Notes: generated by a model from the sequence alone, not told the origin. Shown: positions 49,758 to 59,936, numbered from the stretch's first letter. The stretch: DNA of 64,000 bases from Hyphomicrobiales bacterium (GCA_009377755.1 WHTM01000010.1:5001-69000); one strand, 5' to 3'. Program-made: numbers and translations.

Positions 49758-49786
49758 GATGCCGGCGCTTCCTCCCCCCTGCAGTT

Positions 49787-49857
49787 GGTGTCCCAAATCC
49801 GAAGTTCGCTCAACATTGCGGCACTCTCTTTGGCGACCTTCGGATTCGAAGGACACC
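49787..49857. repeat. CTAGTGT-family palindrome between gltB and gltD, copy 1
   Basis: GGTGTCCCAAATCCGAAGTTC pairs imperfectly with GACCTTCGGATTCGAAGGACACC. It is a member of the family at 13368-13585 and 20294-20365. Confidence 0.8.
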
Positions 49858-49872
49858 ATCAAGTCTATGAAT

Positions 49873-49950
49873 CTGGTGTGGTTTGGTTCAGAAATTCTCG
49901 TGCGGACTCGCCGCAGAAATAGCGAGAACTTCTGAGCCAAACCACACTAG
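49873..49950. repeat. CTAGTGT-family palindrome between gltB and gltD, copy 2
   Basis: The arms CTGGTGTGGTTTGGTTCAGA and TCTGAGCCAAACCACACTAG match with three changes over 28 nt. The internal sequence differs strongly from other copies, but the pairing and the CTAGTGT ends are kept. This element ends 22 nt before the gltD start. Confidence 0.8.
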
Positions 49951-49972
49951 GGCAATTCAGAAAAATGCGATA

Positions 49973-51418
49973 ATGGGTAAAGTCACGGGATTTCTGGAAA
50001 TCGATCGACACGACCGGCGCTACCAGCCGGTTGAGGAGCGCGTGCGCCACTGGCGCGAGTTCGTGTTGCCGCTGCCGGAGACCGAGCTGCGCGACCAGGC
50101 CGCGCGCTGCATGGATTGCGGCGTCCCGTATTGCCACGGCACCAATACGATCACCGGCGCCCCCACCGGCTGCCCGGTGAACAACCAGATCCCCGACTGG
50201 AACGACCTGATCTATCGCGGCAACTGGGAAGAGGCAGCGCGCAACCTGCACTCCACCAACAATTTCCCCGAGGTGACCGGCCGGATCTGCCCGGCGCCGT
50301 GCGAAGCGTCCTGCACGCTCAACCTCGACGACAATCCGGTCACCATCAAGACCATCGAATGTGCCATCGCCGACAAGGCGTTCGAGCAGGGCTGGATCAA
50401 GCCCGAGCTCCCGGCGGTCAAGACCGGCACGACCGTGGCGATCGTCGGCTCGGGCCCAGCGGGACTCGCCTGCGCCCAACAACTCGCGCGCGCCGGCCAT
50501 AACGTGCATGTCTACGAGAAGCACGCCAAGGCCGGCGGACTGCTGCGCTACGGGATCCCCGACTTCAAGATGGAGAAGCACATCGTCGACCTGCGCGTCG
50601 AACAGATGTGCGCCGAAGGCGTGACGTTCCATTGCGGGTCGCACGTCGGAGTCAATGTGGGCGTCGAGGAACTCCTCGAAAGCTATGACGCCATCGCGCT
50701 GACCGGCGGCGCAGAGCAGCCGCGCGACCTGCCGATTCCGGGCGGCGAGCTCGACGGCATTCACTTCGCCATGGATTTCCTGCCGCAGCAGAACCGGCGC
50801 GTCAGCGGCGAACCGGTCGGCGACGTCAGGCCGATCCTCGCCAAGGACAAGCACGTCGTCGTCATCGGCGGCGGCGACACCGGCTCCGACTGCATCGGCA
50901 CCTCGATCCGCCAGGGCGCGCGGTCGGTGACCAATTTCGAGATCATGCCGGCGCCGCCCCTCAAGGAGAACAAGCTGCTGGTCTGGCCGGACTGGCCGAT
51001 GAAGCTGCGCACCTCGTCGAGCCACGAGGAGGGCGCGAAGCGCGAGTTCGCCGTGCTGACGCAGAAGTTTACCGGCGAGCACGGGCGGGTGAGCAAGCTG
51101 CACTGCGTGCAAGTCGACGCAAGGATGCAGCCGGTGCCGGGCAGCGAGTTCGAGCTGCCGGCTGACCTGGTGCTGCTGGCGATGGGCTTCGTGCATCCGG
51201 TGCACGAGGGCATGATCAAGGCCCTCGGCCTCGCGCTCGACTCGCGCGGCAACGTGCGCGCCACGACCGACGACTACCGCGCCTCGCGCGACAAGGTATT
51301 TTCCGCCGGCGACATGCGGCGAGGCCAGTCGCTGGTCGTCTGGGCGATCCGCGAAGGCCGGCAATGCGCACGCGCCATCGACGAATTCCTGATGGGATCG
51401 ACGACGCTGCCGCGGTGA
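49973..51418 (+). CDS. gltD: Glutamate synthase (NADPH) small subunit
   Basis: GltD is the FAD/NADPH-binding partner that feeds electrons to GltB. The 481-residue protein has N-terminal 4Fe-4S cysteine motifs ([11 protein letters not shown], then [12 protein letters not shown] and CPAPCEASC). Next come the FAD-binding [18 protein letters not shown], and the NADPH-binding [15 protein letters not shown]. The C-terminal [20 protein letters not shown] completes the FAD site. ATG 49973 is chosen since it lies after the repeats and gives the family N-terminus. It is probably cotranscribed with gltB. Confidence 0.96.
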   Translation: MGKVTGFLEIDRHDRRYQPVEERVRHWREFVLPLPETELRDQAARCMDCGVPYCHGTNTITGAPTGCPVNNQIPDWNDLIYRGNWEEAARNLHSTNNFPEVTGRICPAPCEASCTLNLDDNPVTIKTIECAIADKAFEQGWIKPELPAVKTGTTVAIVGSGPAGLACAQQLARAGHNVHVYEKHAKAGGLLRYGIPDFKMEKHIVDLRVEQMCAEGVTFHCGSHVGVNVGVEELLESYDAIALTGGAEQPRDLPIPGGELDGIHFAMDFLPQQNRRVSGEPVGDVRPILAKDKHVVVIGGGDTGSDCIGTSIRQGARSVTNFEIMPAPPLKENKLLVWPDWPMKLRTSSSHEEGAKREFAVLTQKFTGEHGRVSKLHCVQVDARMQPVPGSEFELPADLVLLAMGFVHPVHEGMIKALGLALDSRGNVRATTDDYRASRDKVFSAGDMRRGQSLVVWAIREGRQCARAIDEFLMGSTTLPR

Positions 51419-51424
51419 TGGGGG

Positions 51425-51540
51425 AGAAGGCCGTAGCCCCGCATGGAGCACAGCGACATGCGGGATCGCGCTTGTCTGCACGAGAGGCAGCTCCGGATTT
51501 CGCTTTGCTCAATCCGGGCTACGGCACTACGGCCCTGTAG
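51425..51540. repeat. Palindromic repeat of the CGTAGCCC/GGGCTACGG type
   Basis: AAGGCCGTAGCCCCGCATGG faces CCGGGCTACGGCACTACGGCC. The inner ATGCGGGAT and CTCCGGATTTCGC/GCTCAATCCGGGC blocks pair too. It occupies the gap between gltD and the convergent SGNH/DUF459 gene. Confidence 0.75.
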
Positions 51541-51541
51541 G

Positions 51542-53227
51542 TTACCGGAACAGCCCGAGCGGATCGAAGACCGGCCGGCTCGGCGCACGGCGTTCGGCGG
51601 CCTGGCCAGTGCGCGGTGTCGTGGGCCGCAGTTTTTGCGCGGTCGACCGGCTCGGCCGCCGCGTGCGACGATCGGCTGCTCGCGCCGCCGGCCTTGACGG
51701 CGTGGCACCTCGCGGTGCCGCCGCCGGGGCAAGATCGACGCTGGCGACGGGCTTTTTCGCGGGTCGATCAGTCTCATCTTGCCCGCCCGCCTTGGGCTCC
51801 TCGGCAAAGGTCGGCTCAACGGCCGGGGCCGCTGCGGATACTGCCGCCGGTGGCGCGGCGGATTCGGCTGCGCGCGCCGCATCCACGCCCGATGCGGCCG
51901 CCGCCGCCTTGGCCGCTTCCGCCGCTTCCGGCGTCAGGAAGAAATTGTCGGCGCGGCCGCTCTGCGGAGAGACAGCGGCGCCGTGGACCAGGACGCGCAC
52001 CGCTAGCGGGTCGGCGGCGCCCGTCCGCGTGGTGCCGCCGAGCAGCTCGTTCGCTCCGCCGGCGTTGGTCAACGATACGACCGGCCCGGCCTCCGGCCGC
52101 GCCGCGGGCTGACCCGGACGCGGCGCCGCCGGCTGGCCCGATTCATCCGTCGGAAGCGCCATCGGCTGCAGGCGCGTTCCCATCACGTGCTTGATCTCGC
52201 GCTCCACATAGTGAGCGAGCTTGCGTGCACCGGCCTCGGTGAAAAAGACGCCCTCGGACGTGCGCAGCCGGCGCACCTGGCCTTCGACGTCGGGACCGAA
52301 CGTCGTGAAGCGGCCCGACTCGTCGACAAACCCATCCCAGACATCGACATAGATGATGCCGGCCCGCTCGGCGCGGGCGCGGAATACGTCGTTAAGGTAG
52401 ATCATATCGCCGGTCGAGCGCGTGCCGCGGATCGCCGGCAGGCCGACCCAGATCACCGGCACACCTTTGCTCTTGAGCACAGCGATCATTTCGTCGACGC
52501 GCTTGGCGTAGGCTTCGGCCCACTGCTCGGTGCGGAACTCGAACGATTGCGCGCCCTGCCGCCGTTGCTCCGGTTCGGCGTTCGACGGCTGCCCGGACTC
52601 GCCCGGCTGCTGCGCATCGCGCGCGCTTGCGCGTTCACGGAGCGTCACGCGGTCCTCGAGGCCGAGCAGAACGACGATGACGTCCGGATTCTGATCCTTG
52701 AGGAAATCGCGCGCGACGCGCGGCCAGGTGACGTCGTTTTTCGTGTCGAAACGCACCAGTCCGGTCAGCAGATGGTTCTTGCGGACGATCCCGATTTCCG
52801 GCCGATCCGAATAGATGTCCTCAAGCCCGTAGGCGAGCCAGTCCGACAGTGACGCGCCCATGACGGCAACATGCTTGGTCGGCGTCGTGTCGTTTTTCTG
52901 CGCCGGCGGCGGTTTCGTCTGGTCGGCCGGCGCGGCCCGCGATTCGCGCGGCCGCAAGGGGCGTTCACGCAGCCGGCGCGGCTCGCGCCGCTCCCACTGC
53001 TCGCGTGGGTCACGCTGGAACAGCGGCCGGAGAAACCCGAACGGATTGAACGACTCCTGCGACGGCGCCTGGCGTTGGCGCCGCTCGAAGAATTGCGCGG
53101 CTGCAGGCGGCACAACGGCGAACAGGACGCCGGCCACCGTCATGAGCCCGGCAATGGCGAGCGCAGTGACAGTAAGCAATCGCCGCGGATAGTGTTCTTC
53201 AGCCGCCATCGAACAGGCTCGTGCCAT
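51542..53227 (-). CDS. SGNH/DUF459-type periplasmic protein with low-complexity tail
   Basis: The 561-residue protein has a signal-anchor near residues 15-45 ([24 protein letters not shown]) and a Pro/Arg-rich segment. An SGNH-hydrolase-like (DUF459) core follows, with [32 protein letters not shown] and [13 protein letters not shown]. The catalytic Ser (GASLSD), Asp and His positions of the fold are partly visible. The last 200 residues are Ala/Pro/Glu-rich and probably disordered. Relatives occur in Rhizobiales near envelope polysaccharide genes, and galU follows on the other strand. Function: possible O-acyl ester hydrolase or acyltransferase, unproven. Confidence 0.82.
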   Translation of the reverse strand: MARACSMAAEEHYPRRLLTVTALAIAGLMTVAGVLFAVVPPAAAQFFERRQRQAPSQESFNPFGFLRPLFQRDPREQWERREPRRLRERPLRPRESRAAPADQTKPPPAQKNDTTPTKHVAVMGASLSDWLAYGLEDIYSDRPEIGIVRKNHLLTGLVRFDTKNDVTWPRVARDFLKDQNPDVIVVLLGLEDRVTLRERASARDAQQPGESGQPSNAEPEQRRQGAQSFEFRTEQWAEAYAKRVDEMIAVLKSKGVPVIWVGLPAIRGTRSTGDMIYLNDVFRARAERAGIIYVDVWDGFVDESGRFTTFGPDVEGQVRRLRTSEGVFFTEAGARKLAHYVEREIKHVMGTRLQPMALPTDESGQPAAPRPGQPAARPEAGPVVSLTNAGGANELLGGTTRTGAADPLAVRVLVHGAAVSPQSGRADNFFLTPEAAEAAKAAAAASGVDAARAAESAAPPAAVSAAAPAVEPTFAEEPKAGGQDETDRPAKKPVASVDLAPAAAPRGATPSRPAARAADRRTRRPSRSTAQKLRPTTPRTGQAAERRAPSRPVFDPLGLFR

Positions 53228-53659
53228 GATTGCCGCAGCCCGACGGGCCGGACCGTTCCGCCTGCCATCGGCTAATAGGCCAAGAAAAATGTCAACTTGA
53301 AGGTCACCGGGTGGTTACCTCCACGGGCCGGGGTTAACCGTGGTCGCGCGCTACCGGCGGCCAGAAAGCCGGTCAGCAACGCGGACCCGACGGTGGCCCG
53401 GCGGGTCTGGGTCGGATGCCGGCTCATTGCTGCCTCACATCAACGCAACACTTACCAATGGCGCCTATGGAAAGGTCGTCGTGAGGGTTATGGCGGCGCT
53501 AAGGGGAAGCGTAAAATCCGCGTCGTGACCGCATGCCGTCAGCGGTCTCGCCGAACCCGGCGATTCCCGCCGCCGGTGAAGCACGTTAAGCTTGTTGCAC
53601 CCCTCCGCCGGACCGCGTCGCGCGACCACGCCCCACACTCAAGGATTTTCGATCATCCG
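53228..53659. other. Intergenic region upstream of galU and the DUF459 gene
   Basis: This 432-nt divergent region must hold both promoters. A short frame reads across it (53340-53528) but shows no family similarity that I can see. The galU frame stays open back to 53297, but the extra residues look non-coding. I cannot place a promoter with confidence. Confidence 0.5.
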
Positions 53660-54544
53660 ATGATGAAAACGATCCGCAAAGCCGTCTTTCCAGTGGCGGG
53701 CCTCGGCACCCGCTTTCTTCCCGCCACCAAGGCGCTCCCGAAGGAAATGCTGCCGGTGGTCGACCGGCCGCTGATTCAGCACGTGGTCGACGAGGCGCGC
53801 GGGGCCGGCATCGAGCATTTCATCTTCGTCACCGGCCGCAACAAGGCGGTGATCGAGGACCACTTCGACCGGCAGTTCGAACTTGAGGTCACGCTCAAGG
53901 AGCGCGGCAAGCGCGGCGATCTTCGCAGCCTGTCGCAGGACCTGCCGGGTCCCGGCACGACCAGCTTCACCCGCCAGCAGTTGCCGCTGGGGCTGGGACA
54001 TGCGGTCTGGTGCGCACGCGAGTTGGTCGGCAACGAGCCGTTCGCGCTGCTGCTGCCGGACGTGCTGGTCAAGCACAATCCCGGCTGCCTCGCGCAGATG
54101 ATCGCGGCCACGCGCAACCTCGACGGCCGCGCCAACATCATCGCCGTTGAAGAAACACCGCTGTCGCGCATTCATATGTACGGCGTCGTCGGCGTCGGCA
54201 AACCGAAGGGGAAGGCGTTTTCGATCACCGGCATGGTGGAGAAGCCTGCCCGCGAAGCGGCGCCGTCGAACCTCACCATCACCGGCCGCTACATCCTGCA
54301 GCCGGACATCTTCGACGTGCTGGAGAAGCAGGAGACCGGCGCCGGCGGCGAGATCCAGCTTACCGACGCCATGATCCAGCTGTCGAAGTCGCAGCCGTTC
54401 TACGGCCTCAAGTTCGACGGCCGCGCTTACGACTGCGGCTCCAAGATCGGCTTCCTCGCCGCCAACATCGCCTATGCGCTGGACCGCGACGATATCGCGC
54501 CGGCGCTGCTGGACGAGATCAACACGCTGCTAGCAAAGCGCTGA
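53660..54544 (+). CDS. galU: UTP-glucose-1-phosphate uridylyltransferase
   Basis: GalU makes UDP-glucose for exopolysaccharide, cell envelope and trehalose synthesis. The 294-residue protein has GLGTRFLPATKALPKEMLPV (nucleotide-binding signature), FVTGRNKAVIEDHFD, LPDVLVKHNPG and the C-terminal GLKFDGRAYDCGSKIGFLAAN. The start at 53660 gives MMKTIRKAVFPVAGLGTR, the family N-terminus. The neighbouring beta-barrel protein gene converges with it. Confidence 0.94.
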   Translation: MMKTIRKAVFPVAGLGTRFLPATKALPKEMLPVVDRPLIQHVVDEARGAGIEHFIFVTGRNKAVIEDHFDRQFELEVTLKERGKRGDLRSLSQDLPGPGTTSFTRQQLPLGLGHAVWCARELVGNEPFALLLPDVLVKHNPGCLAQMIAATRNLDGRANIIAVEETPLSRIHMYGVVGVGKPKGKAFSITGMVEKPAREAAPSNLTITGRYILQPDIFDVLEKQETGAGGEIQLTDAMIQLSKSQPFYGLKFDGRAYDCGSKIGFLAANIAYALDRDDIAPALLDEINTLLAKR

Positions 54545-54604
54545 GCGCGACCAAGCGATGCGCTCTCCGCTCCCTCCCTTTTAGGGGGGAGGCATAGACA
54601 ACTA

Positions 54605-56212
54605 CTACTGCAATCGCAGGCCGAGGAGAAAGATGTTGGCGGTGTAGTCGGCGCCGGCGGCATTCGACGTCAGCCATTGCCGCCGCACCTCGCCTTTGAG
54701 CTGCACGTTGCGCGACATCTTGTAGGTCAGGATCGCCGACGCCGCGTAGCGCTGGTCTTCGCGGCTCGACCCCACGTAGTCGTCCAGCCCATATTCGAGT
54801 TTCACCGTACCGATCAGCCAGCGCCGGAAGGAATGGTCGACCTGCGCGCCGAGGTCGCGCCGCAAGATGCCGGAGACGCCGGTCAGGGTCGTTTCCACGA
54901 CCTGGGACCGCGCGGTGAAGGTGACCTTGGTGAGCGGGGTCGCCGACCACACCAGCGAGCCGTCGGCGATCAGACCGCGCAAATCGTTCAGCGCCGGATC
55001 CTGGTAGCGGCGCATGGCATAGCCGACCGAGGCGGTGCCGGTGAGCTGCCGCGTGAGCTCGAAGGTAGTCCCAACGCGTACCTCGTTGCCGGTCGAGTCG
55101 CGGCGGAAGCCCAAGGTATCCACCGGAAGGTCGTAAATGCGGCGGTCGGTACCGACCTCGACGAACGGCGTGACGCCGGGAAACACTTCGTAGCTGCCGC
55201 GCAGCTTGACACCATACCGGTTGTAGTTGCGGTCGTCGTTGCTCACGGTCGCGCCGTTGGTCAGGCTCGAGCTGTCGTAGACCGTGCGGTCATAGCTGCC
55301 GCTGACGCCCAGCTCCAACCGATTGAAGCGATGCGCCACGCCGGCGGTGACGCCCGAAGTCGTGATGACCGGGAGCCGGGCGAGGCCGGCAGGCAGATCG
55401 GGGCTGTTCGGGTCTTCCGTCGAGAGCAGGAAGCGGCCCTCGAGATCGATCCGGGTCCGCCGCGTGACGTCGATGCGGCCGGCGACCTTCGAGTCGACGA
55501 ACGGCTGATCGGGCGACGGCATTACATCGAACCCCGGATAGGTCCGGTACTGGCCGCGCACATCGGCACGCAACTCGTGCCGCGACCAATCGGAGCGAAG
55601 CTGCAATTCCGGCGCGACGATCAGCAAATTGCCGCCGCGCGCCTTGGTCGTGCGTTCCGGATTGGAATCATACCCGCCTGACAATTCGACCGCCGGCTTC
55701 ACCGTGAATGAACCGACTCGAAGTCCCAAGGGTTCGTACGGGTCCTCGCTCTCGGCACGCCGGCGCCGAAGCCGCGGCGGCGGCGCGTCGAAGTCGTCGG
55801 CCGCGGCCTCTGCCGGGAGCGATGAGCCAAGCGGCTCGGCCGACTCGGAATCAAGCTCTGCAGACGCGGCACCAAGAATGGGTGTGGACGTCAGGCCATT
55901 TTGCCCGGCCGGCGGCGCTCCGGAGACGAAACCGCTCTGGCCGGCGCCCGAAGCCGGCGGGTTTCCATCGGTTAGTATCCGCCGAAAGCGGTTCGGCGTA
56001 TTGGCACGATTGCTGCCACTGCGGCTGAAGGATGGTGGGTTGCCGGCATCGGTACTCAGAGCGGGATTGTAGAGCTCAGACACCGGCAACTGCGCCCCGA
56101 CCCCTTCCGCAGCCGCGGCACCGGCCAGAATTGCGGCCGCCACCGCGATCCTGCGGCACCCCACGAAGCGGCGTGGCAAGCTCTTGTTGTGGACTCTGGC
56201 GCGCTCACTCAT
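54605..56212 (-). CDS. Outer-membrane beta-barrel protein (BBP2/PF10082-like)
   Basis: The 535-residue protein starts MSERARVHNKSLPRRFVG, has a signal peptide (IAVAAAILAGAAAAEGVGAQ), then a Pro/Ala/Glu-rich linker of about 110 residues. A long C-terminal run of alternating amphipathic strands typical of a 20-stranded beta-barrel follows (for example LRVGSFTVKPAVELSGGYDSN, LQLRSDWSRHELRADVRGQY, FRRWLIGTVKLEYGLDDYVG). It resembles the putative beta-barrel porin 2 family (outer-membrane beta-barrel, PF10082), sometimes linked to polysaccharide export. The last residue is Q rather than the classic aromatic C-terminus. ATG 56212 avoids a non-coding extension. Confidence 0.8.
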   Translation of the reverse strand: MSERARVHNKSLPRRFVGCRRIAVAAAILAGAAAAEGVGAQLPVSELYNPALSTDAGNPPSFSRSGSNRANTPNRFRRILTDGNPPASGAGQSGFVSGAPPAGQNGLTSTPILGAASAELDSESAEPLGSSLPAEAAADDFDAPPPRLRRRRAESEDPYEPLGLRVGSFTVKPAVELSGGYDSNPERTTKARGGNLLIVAPELQLRSDWSRHELRADVRGQYRTYPGFDVMPSPDQPFVDSKVAGRIDVTRRTRIDLEGRFLLSTEDPNSPDLPAGLARLPVITTSGVTAGVAHRFNRLELGVSGSYDRTVYDSSSLTNGATVSNDDRNYNRYGVKLRGSYEVFPGVTPFVEVGTDRRIYDLPVDTLGFRRDSTGNEVRVGTTFELTRQLTGTASVGYAMRRYQDPALNDLRGLIADGSLVWSATPLTKVTFTARSQVVETTLTGVSGILRRDLGAQVDHSFRRWLIGTVKLEYGLDDYVGSSREDQRYAASAILTYKMSRNVQLKGEVRRQWLTSNAAGADYTANIFLLGLRLQ

Positions 56213-56323
56213 GTCGTCTGCGGCGGCCTCGCGATCATGGCGTGGACAGCCGACGACCGCCGCTGGCGCCGCGCCCGCGCGCACGGCAGCAACCGGCCGA
56301 TGGTGCTGGCTCGGCGGCCCTTT

Positions 56324-56354
56324 GGTTAACAGAGGTAAAACAAGGATGGTTAAC
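56324..56354. promoter_or_regulatory. Paired GGTTAAC sites upstream of the beta-barrel gene
   Basis: GGTTAAC occurs at 56324-56330 and again at 56348-56354, 24 nt apart. TTAAC half-sites recall CtrA boxes, but the canonical TTAA-N7-TTAA is not present. Weak candidate for regulation. The rest of 56213-56505 shows no gene. Confidence 0.3.
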
Positions 56355-56505
56355 GGGACGTTGATTTGTCGGGAGCGGCGTGTCGCGCGTGAAATCAGCC
56401 ACGCGCAAAGCGGTCGTCAAGGATTATTTTCCCTACGGCAAGGCGGGGCTTCCGTGCATATCGGGGAGGCGGAGCGCTTGCGCTATTGCGCCCTGCCCCA
56501 CAGCC

Positions 56506-56946
56506 CTACACCACCTCCACCCGCAGGTCGGCGCCGTCCGCCTGCGTCACCCGCACGCGGCTGCCGGCGGGGCAGTCCGGGCCGACCACCCGCCACACCG
56601 TATCGTCGATGCGGACGACGCCGCTGCCGTCCACGATCGGCTTTTCCAGCGTGAAGATGCGGCCGACGTAGGCGTCGGTGCGGCGGTTCAGCATCGGGTG
56701 GTCGCTTGGCGCATCGGCGCGACGCGCGAAATATCGCCAAGCCGGAATCAATGCGACGGCAAAGACCGCGAAGGCGACAAGCTGCAGCTGCCAGGACCAG
56801 ACGATGAACCGCGAGATGATGCCGACGGCGAGTGCCGCCAAACCCAGCCAGAGCAGGAACGTGCCTGGCACCAGCAGCTCGAGGACAAGCAGCACGGCGC
56901 CGAGGATGAACCAGTTCCAGGAGCCGAGCGACAGCAGCACTTCCAT
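56506..56946 (-). CDS. NfeD-like membrane protein
   Basis: NfeD proteins pair with SPFH proteins at lipid-rich membrane domains. The 146-residue protein has three or four hydrophobic helices near residues 9-70 (FILGAVLLVLELLVPGTFLLWLGLAALAVGII) and a C-terminal OB-fold (SGVVRIDDTVWRVVGPDCPAGSRVRVTQADGADLRVEVV). It lies 14 nt downstream of the SPFH gene in the usual operon order. The truncated NfeD lacks the protease domain of long NfeD proteins. Confidence 0.9.
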   Translation of the reverse strand: MEVLLSLGSWNWFILGAVLLVLELLVPGTFLLWLGLAALAVGIISRFIVWSWQLQLVAFAVFAVALIPAWRYFARRADAPSDHPMLNRRTDAYVGRIFTLEKPIVDGSGVVRIDDTVWRVVGPDCPAGSRVRVTQADGADLRVEVV

Positions 56947-56960
56947 CCCCGCCCTCCCGG

Positions 56961-57956
56961 TCAGCCTGACGCGCCCGGCGCGGTTGCCGGTCCGGTCGGC
57001 CGCCGCGCCGGCGGCGGCGCCGCACCGTCCGGCCCGAAGGTCGCCCGCGCAATCTCGCCGATGCCGCCGAGCGAGGCGAGCACGTTGGTCGCCTCGATCG
57101 GCAGCATGATGATCTTCTGGTTCGGCGACTCGGCGATCTGGCCGAAGGCCTTGAGGTACTTCTCGGCGATGAAGTAGTTGAGCGCCGCAATATCCCCGCG
57201 CGCCACCGCCTCGCTCACCATCGTGGTTGCCTTGGCCTCCGCTTCGGCGAGCCGCTCGCGGCCTTCGGCATCACGAAAGGCCGCCTCGCGTCGGCCCTCC
57301 GCCTCGAGAATCTGCGACTGCTTGGCGCCCTCGGCGCGTAGGATTTCCGATTGGCGCTGGCCTTCGGCCGTGAGGATTTCGGCGCGCTTGTCGCGCTCCG
57401 CCTTCATCTGGCGGCCCATCGCCTGCACCAAGTCGGCCGGCGGGTTGATGTCCTTGATCTCGATCCGGTTGACCTTCACGCCCCAGGGCGAAACCGCGGC
57501 ATCGACGACACGCAGGAGCCGCTCATTGATGTCGTCGCGGTGCGACAGGATATGGTCGAGGTCCATCGCGCCGACGACCGAACGGATGTTGGTCATGGTC
57601 AGCACGGTGATGGCCTGGTGCAGATTGGAGACCTCGTAGCTCGCCTTGGCGGCATCGAAGACCTGATAGAACGCGACGCCATCGACGCTGACGGAGGCAT
57701 TGTCCTTGGTGATGACTTCCTGCTGCGGAATATCGATCACCTGCTCCATGATGTTCATCTTGCGGCCGACGCGGTCGAAGAACGGAATGATCAGATTGAG
57801 CCCCGGCCTCAGCGTCCTCGTGTAGCGGCCGAAGCGCTCGACCGTCCAGGTGTAGCCCTGCGGCACCGTCTTGACCCCCGCGAAGATCAGCAGGATGCCC
57901 AGAACGACAATGACGACGACGAAGATGTTCAAACCGAGATCCATCACCCCCTCCAT
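56961..57956 (-). CDS. SPFH/Band 7 (stomatin-like, QmcA-type) membrane protein
   Basis: The 331-residue protein has an N-terminal transmembrane helix (IFVVVIVVLGILLIFAGVKTV) and the SPFH core (VPQGYTWTVERFGRYTRTLRPGLNLIIPF...). A long coiled coil of charged repeats, AEILTAEGQRQSEILRAEG, and a C-terminal Pro-rich tail follow. Stomatin-like proteins form oligomeric membrane scaffolds and modulate proteases. It is the first gene of the NfeD operon. An ATG 12 nt downstream is an alternative start. Confidence 0.92.
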   Translation of the reverse strand: MEGVMDLGLNIFVVVIVVLGILLIFAGVKTVPQGYTWTVERFGRYTRTLRPGLNLIIPFFDRVGRKMNIMEQVIDIPQQEVITKDNASVSVDGVAFYQVFDAAKASYEVSNLHQAITVLTMTNIRSVVGAMDLDHILSHRDDINERLLRVVDAAVSPWGVKVNRIEIKDINPPADLVQAMGRQMKAERDKRAEILTAEGQRQSEILRAEGAKQSQILEAEGRREAAFRDAEGRERLAEAEAKATTMVSEAVARGDIAALNYFIAEKYLKAFGQIAESPNQKIIMLPIEATNVLASLGGIGEIARATFGPDGAAPPPARRPTGPATAPGASG

Positions 57957-58074
57957 ACCCGCACGCGAGCCGACCGCCAGGACGACGGCGTGCCACAGAC
58001 TTGCACGGCTCGGCGGCCGTGGACAGCCGGTGTGTGGGTCGCGGGACGGTCAGGCGAGATTCAACGGAGGCGTC

Positions 58075-58170
58075 ATACCCGCGGAGGCGGGCATCCAGTA
58101 CCCCCGCATCGAGAACAGTCTCCGCAAGGATAGTGACTACCGGATCGTCGCTTTTCGCGGATGATGACAA
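58075..58170. repeat. Palindromic repeat of the CGTCATACCCGCGG type
   Basis: CGTCATACCCGCGGAGGCGGG and the CCAGTA block face TACCGGATCGTCGCT and the closing CGCGGATGATGACAACGG. It is a REP-type repeat between the SPFH gene and the hemH end (57957-58186). Confidence 0.75.
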
Positions 58171-58186
58171 CGGATGGGTCAGACGA

Positions 58187-59869
58187 TCACGCCCACCCCT
58201 TCAGCTCGCGCGACGCAACCTCGCGGATCACCCGCATGCCGTGCTCGCTGTCGTTGAGGCAGGGGATGAAGGCGAAATTCTTGCCGCCCTTCTTCTTGAA
58301 GATGTGCGCGTTCTCGATCGCGATTTCCTCCAACGTCTCCAGGCAGTCGGCGGAAAAGCCGGGCGTCACCACTGCGACGTTCTTGACGCCGTCCTTGGCG
58401 AGCTTGCGCAGCGTCTGGTCGGTGTAAGGCTGCAACCACTGGGCGCGGCCGAAGCGCGACTGGAATGTCATCATGAAGTTCGATTCCTTCATGCCGAGCC
58501 GATCGCGCAACAGCTCGGTGGTCCGCGTGCATTGCCGATAATAGGGGTCGCCCTTCTGCACGTATTCGACCGGCATGCCGTGATAGGAGGCGAAAATGAC
58601 CTCCGGCTCGAATGACAGATCGGCAAGTGCGGCCCTGATCGAGCACGCCAGCGCCTCGATGTAGATCGGATCGGCATAATAGGGCGGTGCGACGCGCAGC
58701 GACGGCTGATTGCGGATACGGCTCAGCACCCGGAATGCCTCGTCGCAAACCGTCGCCGTGGTGGCGCTGGAATATTGCGGATAGAGCGGCACCAGCAGAA
58801 CGCGCTCGCAGCCTTGCGCGATCAGTGCCTTTAGGCGGTGTTCGATCGACGGATTGCCGTAGCGCATCGCCCAGTCGACGACCGCGTCGCTGCCGGTTTG
58901 GGTCAAGGTATCGGCGAGCTTCTCGGCCTGCGAACGGGTGATGGTCTTCAGCGGCGACTCGTTCTTCTCCTGATTCCAGATCGACTTGTAGGCGCGCGCC
59001 TTGCTGCGCGGACGGAACGGCAGAATGATGCCCTTGAACACCAATTGCCAGGCGAACGTGTCCTTTTCGATCACCCGCTTGTCCGACAGGAACTGGCGCA
59101 GATAGCGGCGCACCGCCTTGGCCTTGGGCGCGTCGGGCGTGCCGAGATTGACGAGCAGCACGCCAACCCGTGCAGCGTCAGCAGGCGGCGCCGCAGGCGC
59201 TTCGCCGGAGATCCCGGCAGCGGCAGCCGGCATTGCAACGTCGGCGGCCGATGCCTCCGTGCGTTTCACGGCCGCGGCCTGCAACGCTTCGCGCACCGGT
59301 TCGAGATCGACCATCCTCGACGGAGGGGCATCGGGTTCCGGTTCCGGCGCACCGCGCGAACCGAACCAGCCCTTGCGTCCGCCCTTGGGCTTCGGCTCGA
59401 TCGCCACCGTCATCGCCACGAAGGGATCGGGCTTGGCTTCGGAGGACTGGGTTTCGGCCTGCCCCGGCACCTCGCTCTTCGGCGCCTCAATCTCGGGCCC
59501 CTCGGTATTGGGCACCTGAATTTCGGGCGCTTCCGTCTTGGGCGCTTCCGTCTTGGGCGCTTCAGTCTGGGATGCTTCGAACTTGGGCTGGCTCGCCTGA
59601 CTGGAAGGCTCCGGGTCCCGGCGCGAACCAAACCGGCTCTTGCGCTCGGCCTTGGCCGCGGCCGAACCTACCACGGCCGCCGCTGCCTCCACCTCGGCAG
59701 GCGGGGCTTTCTCGGCATCGCGGGACGCACCGGCCTCCGGCATGGCAGCCCATGCCTCGGGCCGGCGAAGCCGGTCAAGCTCGCGGATGGCGGCATCGAG
59801 ATGCCCATCCAGCGTCAGATCGCCGGTCGCGTCGCCCTCGGACTTTGGCTCGTTCGTCACCGTATCCAT
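58187..59869 (-). CDS. hemH: Ferrochelatase with long N-terminal extension
   Basis: HemH inserts Fe(II) into protoporphyrin IX to make heme. The core starts near residue 235 with GVLLVNLGTPDAPKAKAVRR. It has the His of FASYHGMPVEYV, YYRQCTRTTELLRD and the catalytic Glu of FSADCLETLEEIAIEN. The first 234 residues are unusual: an Ala/Glu/Pro/Arg-rich, low-complexity tail with TEAPKTEAPKTEAPE-like repeats. Bacterial ferrochelatases are normally about 320-350 residues, so the extension is not needed for catalysis and may be a protein-interaction tail. ATG 59869 fits the promoter at 59937-59967. A further in-frame ATG at 59935 would overlap that promoter. Confidence 0.9.
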   Translation of the reverse strand: MDTVTNEPKSEGDATGDLTLDGHLDAAIRELDRLRRPEAWAAMPEAGASRDAEKAPPAEVEAAAAVVGSAAAKAERKSRFGSRRDPEPSSQASQPKFEASQTEAPKTEAPKTEAPEIQVPNTEGPEIEAPKSEVPGQAETQSSEAKPDPFVAMTVAIEPKPKGGRKGWFGSRGAPEPEPDAPPSRMVDLEPVREALQAAAVKRTEASAADVAMPAAAAGISGEAPAAPPADAARVGVLLVNLGTPDAPKAKAVRRYLRQFLSDKRVIEKDTFAWQLVFKGIILPFRPRSKARAYKSIWNQEKNESPLKTITRSQAEKLADTLTQTGSDAVVDWAMRYGNPSIEHRLKALIAQGCERVLLVPLYPQYSSATTATVCDEAFRVLSRIRNQPSLRVAPPYYADPIYIEALACSIRAALADLSFEPEVIFASYHGMPVEYVQKGDPYYRQCTRTTELLRDRLGMKESNFMMTFQSRFGRAQWLQPYTDQTLRKLAKDGVKNVAVVTPGFSADCLETLEEIAIENAHIFKKKGGKNFAFIPCLNDSEHGMRVIREVASRELKGWA

Positions 59870-59936
59870 TCCAAGATCGCACCAGCGCCGGCCCGTCCCC
59901 TGCCCCTTCGTGCCGCCTGAGACGGGGCCGACCAAC

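Noticed and set aside
56324-56354. CtrA binding site from two GGTTAAC sequences
   Set aside because: Spacing and context do not match TTAA-N7-TTAA, so I kept it only as a weak regulatory candidate.
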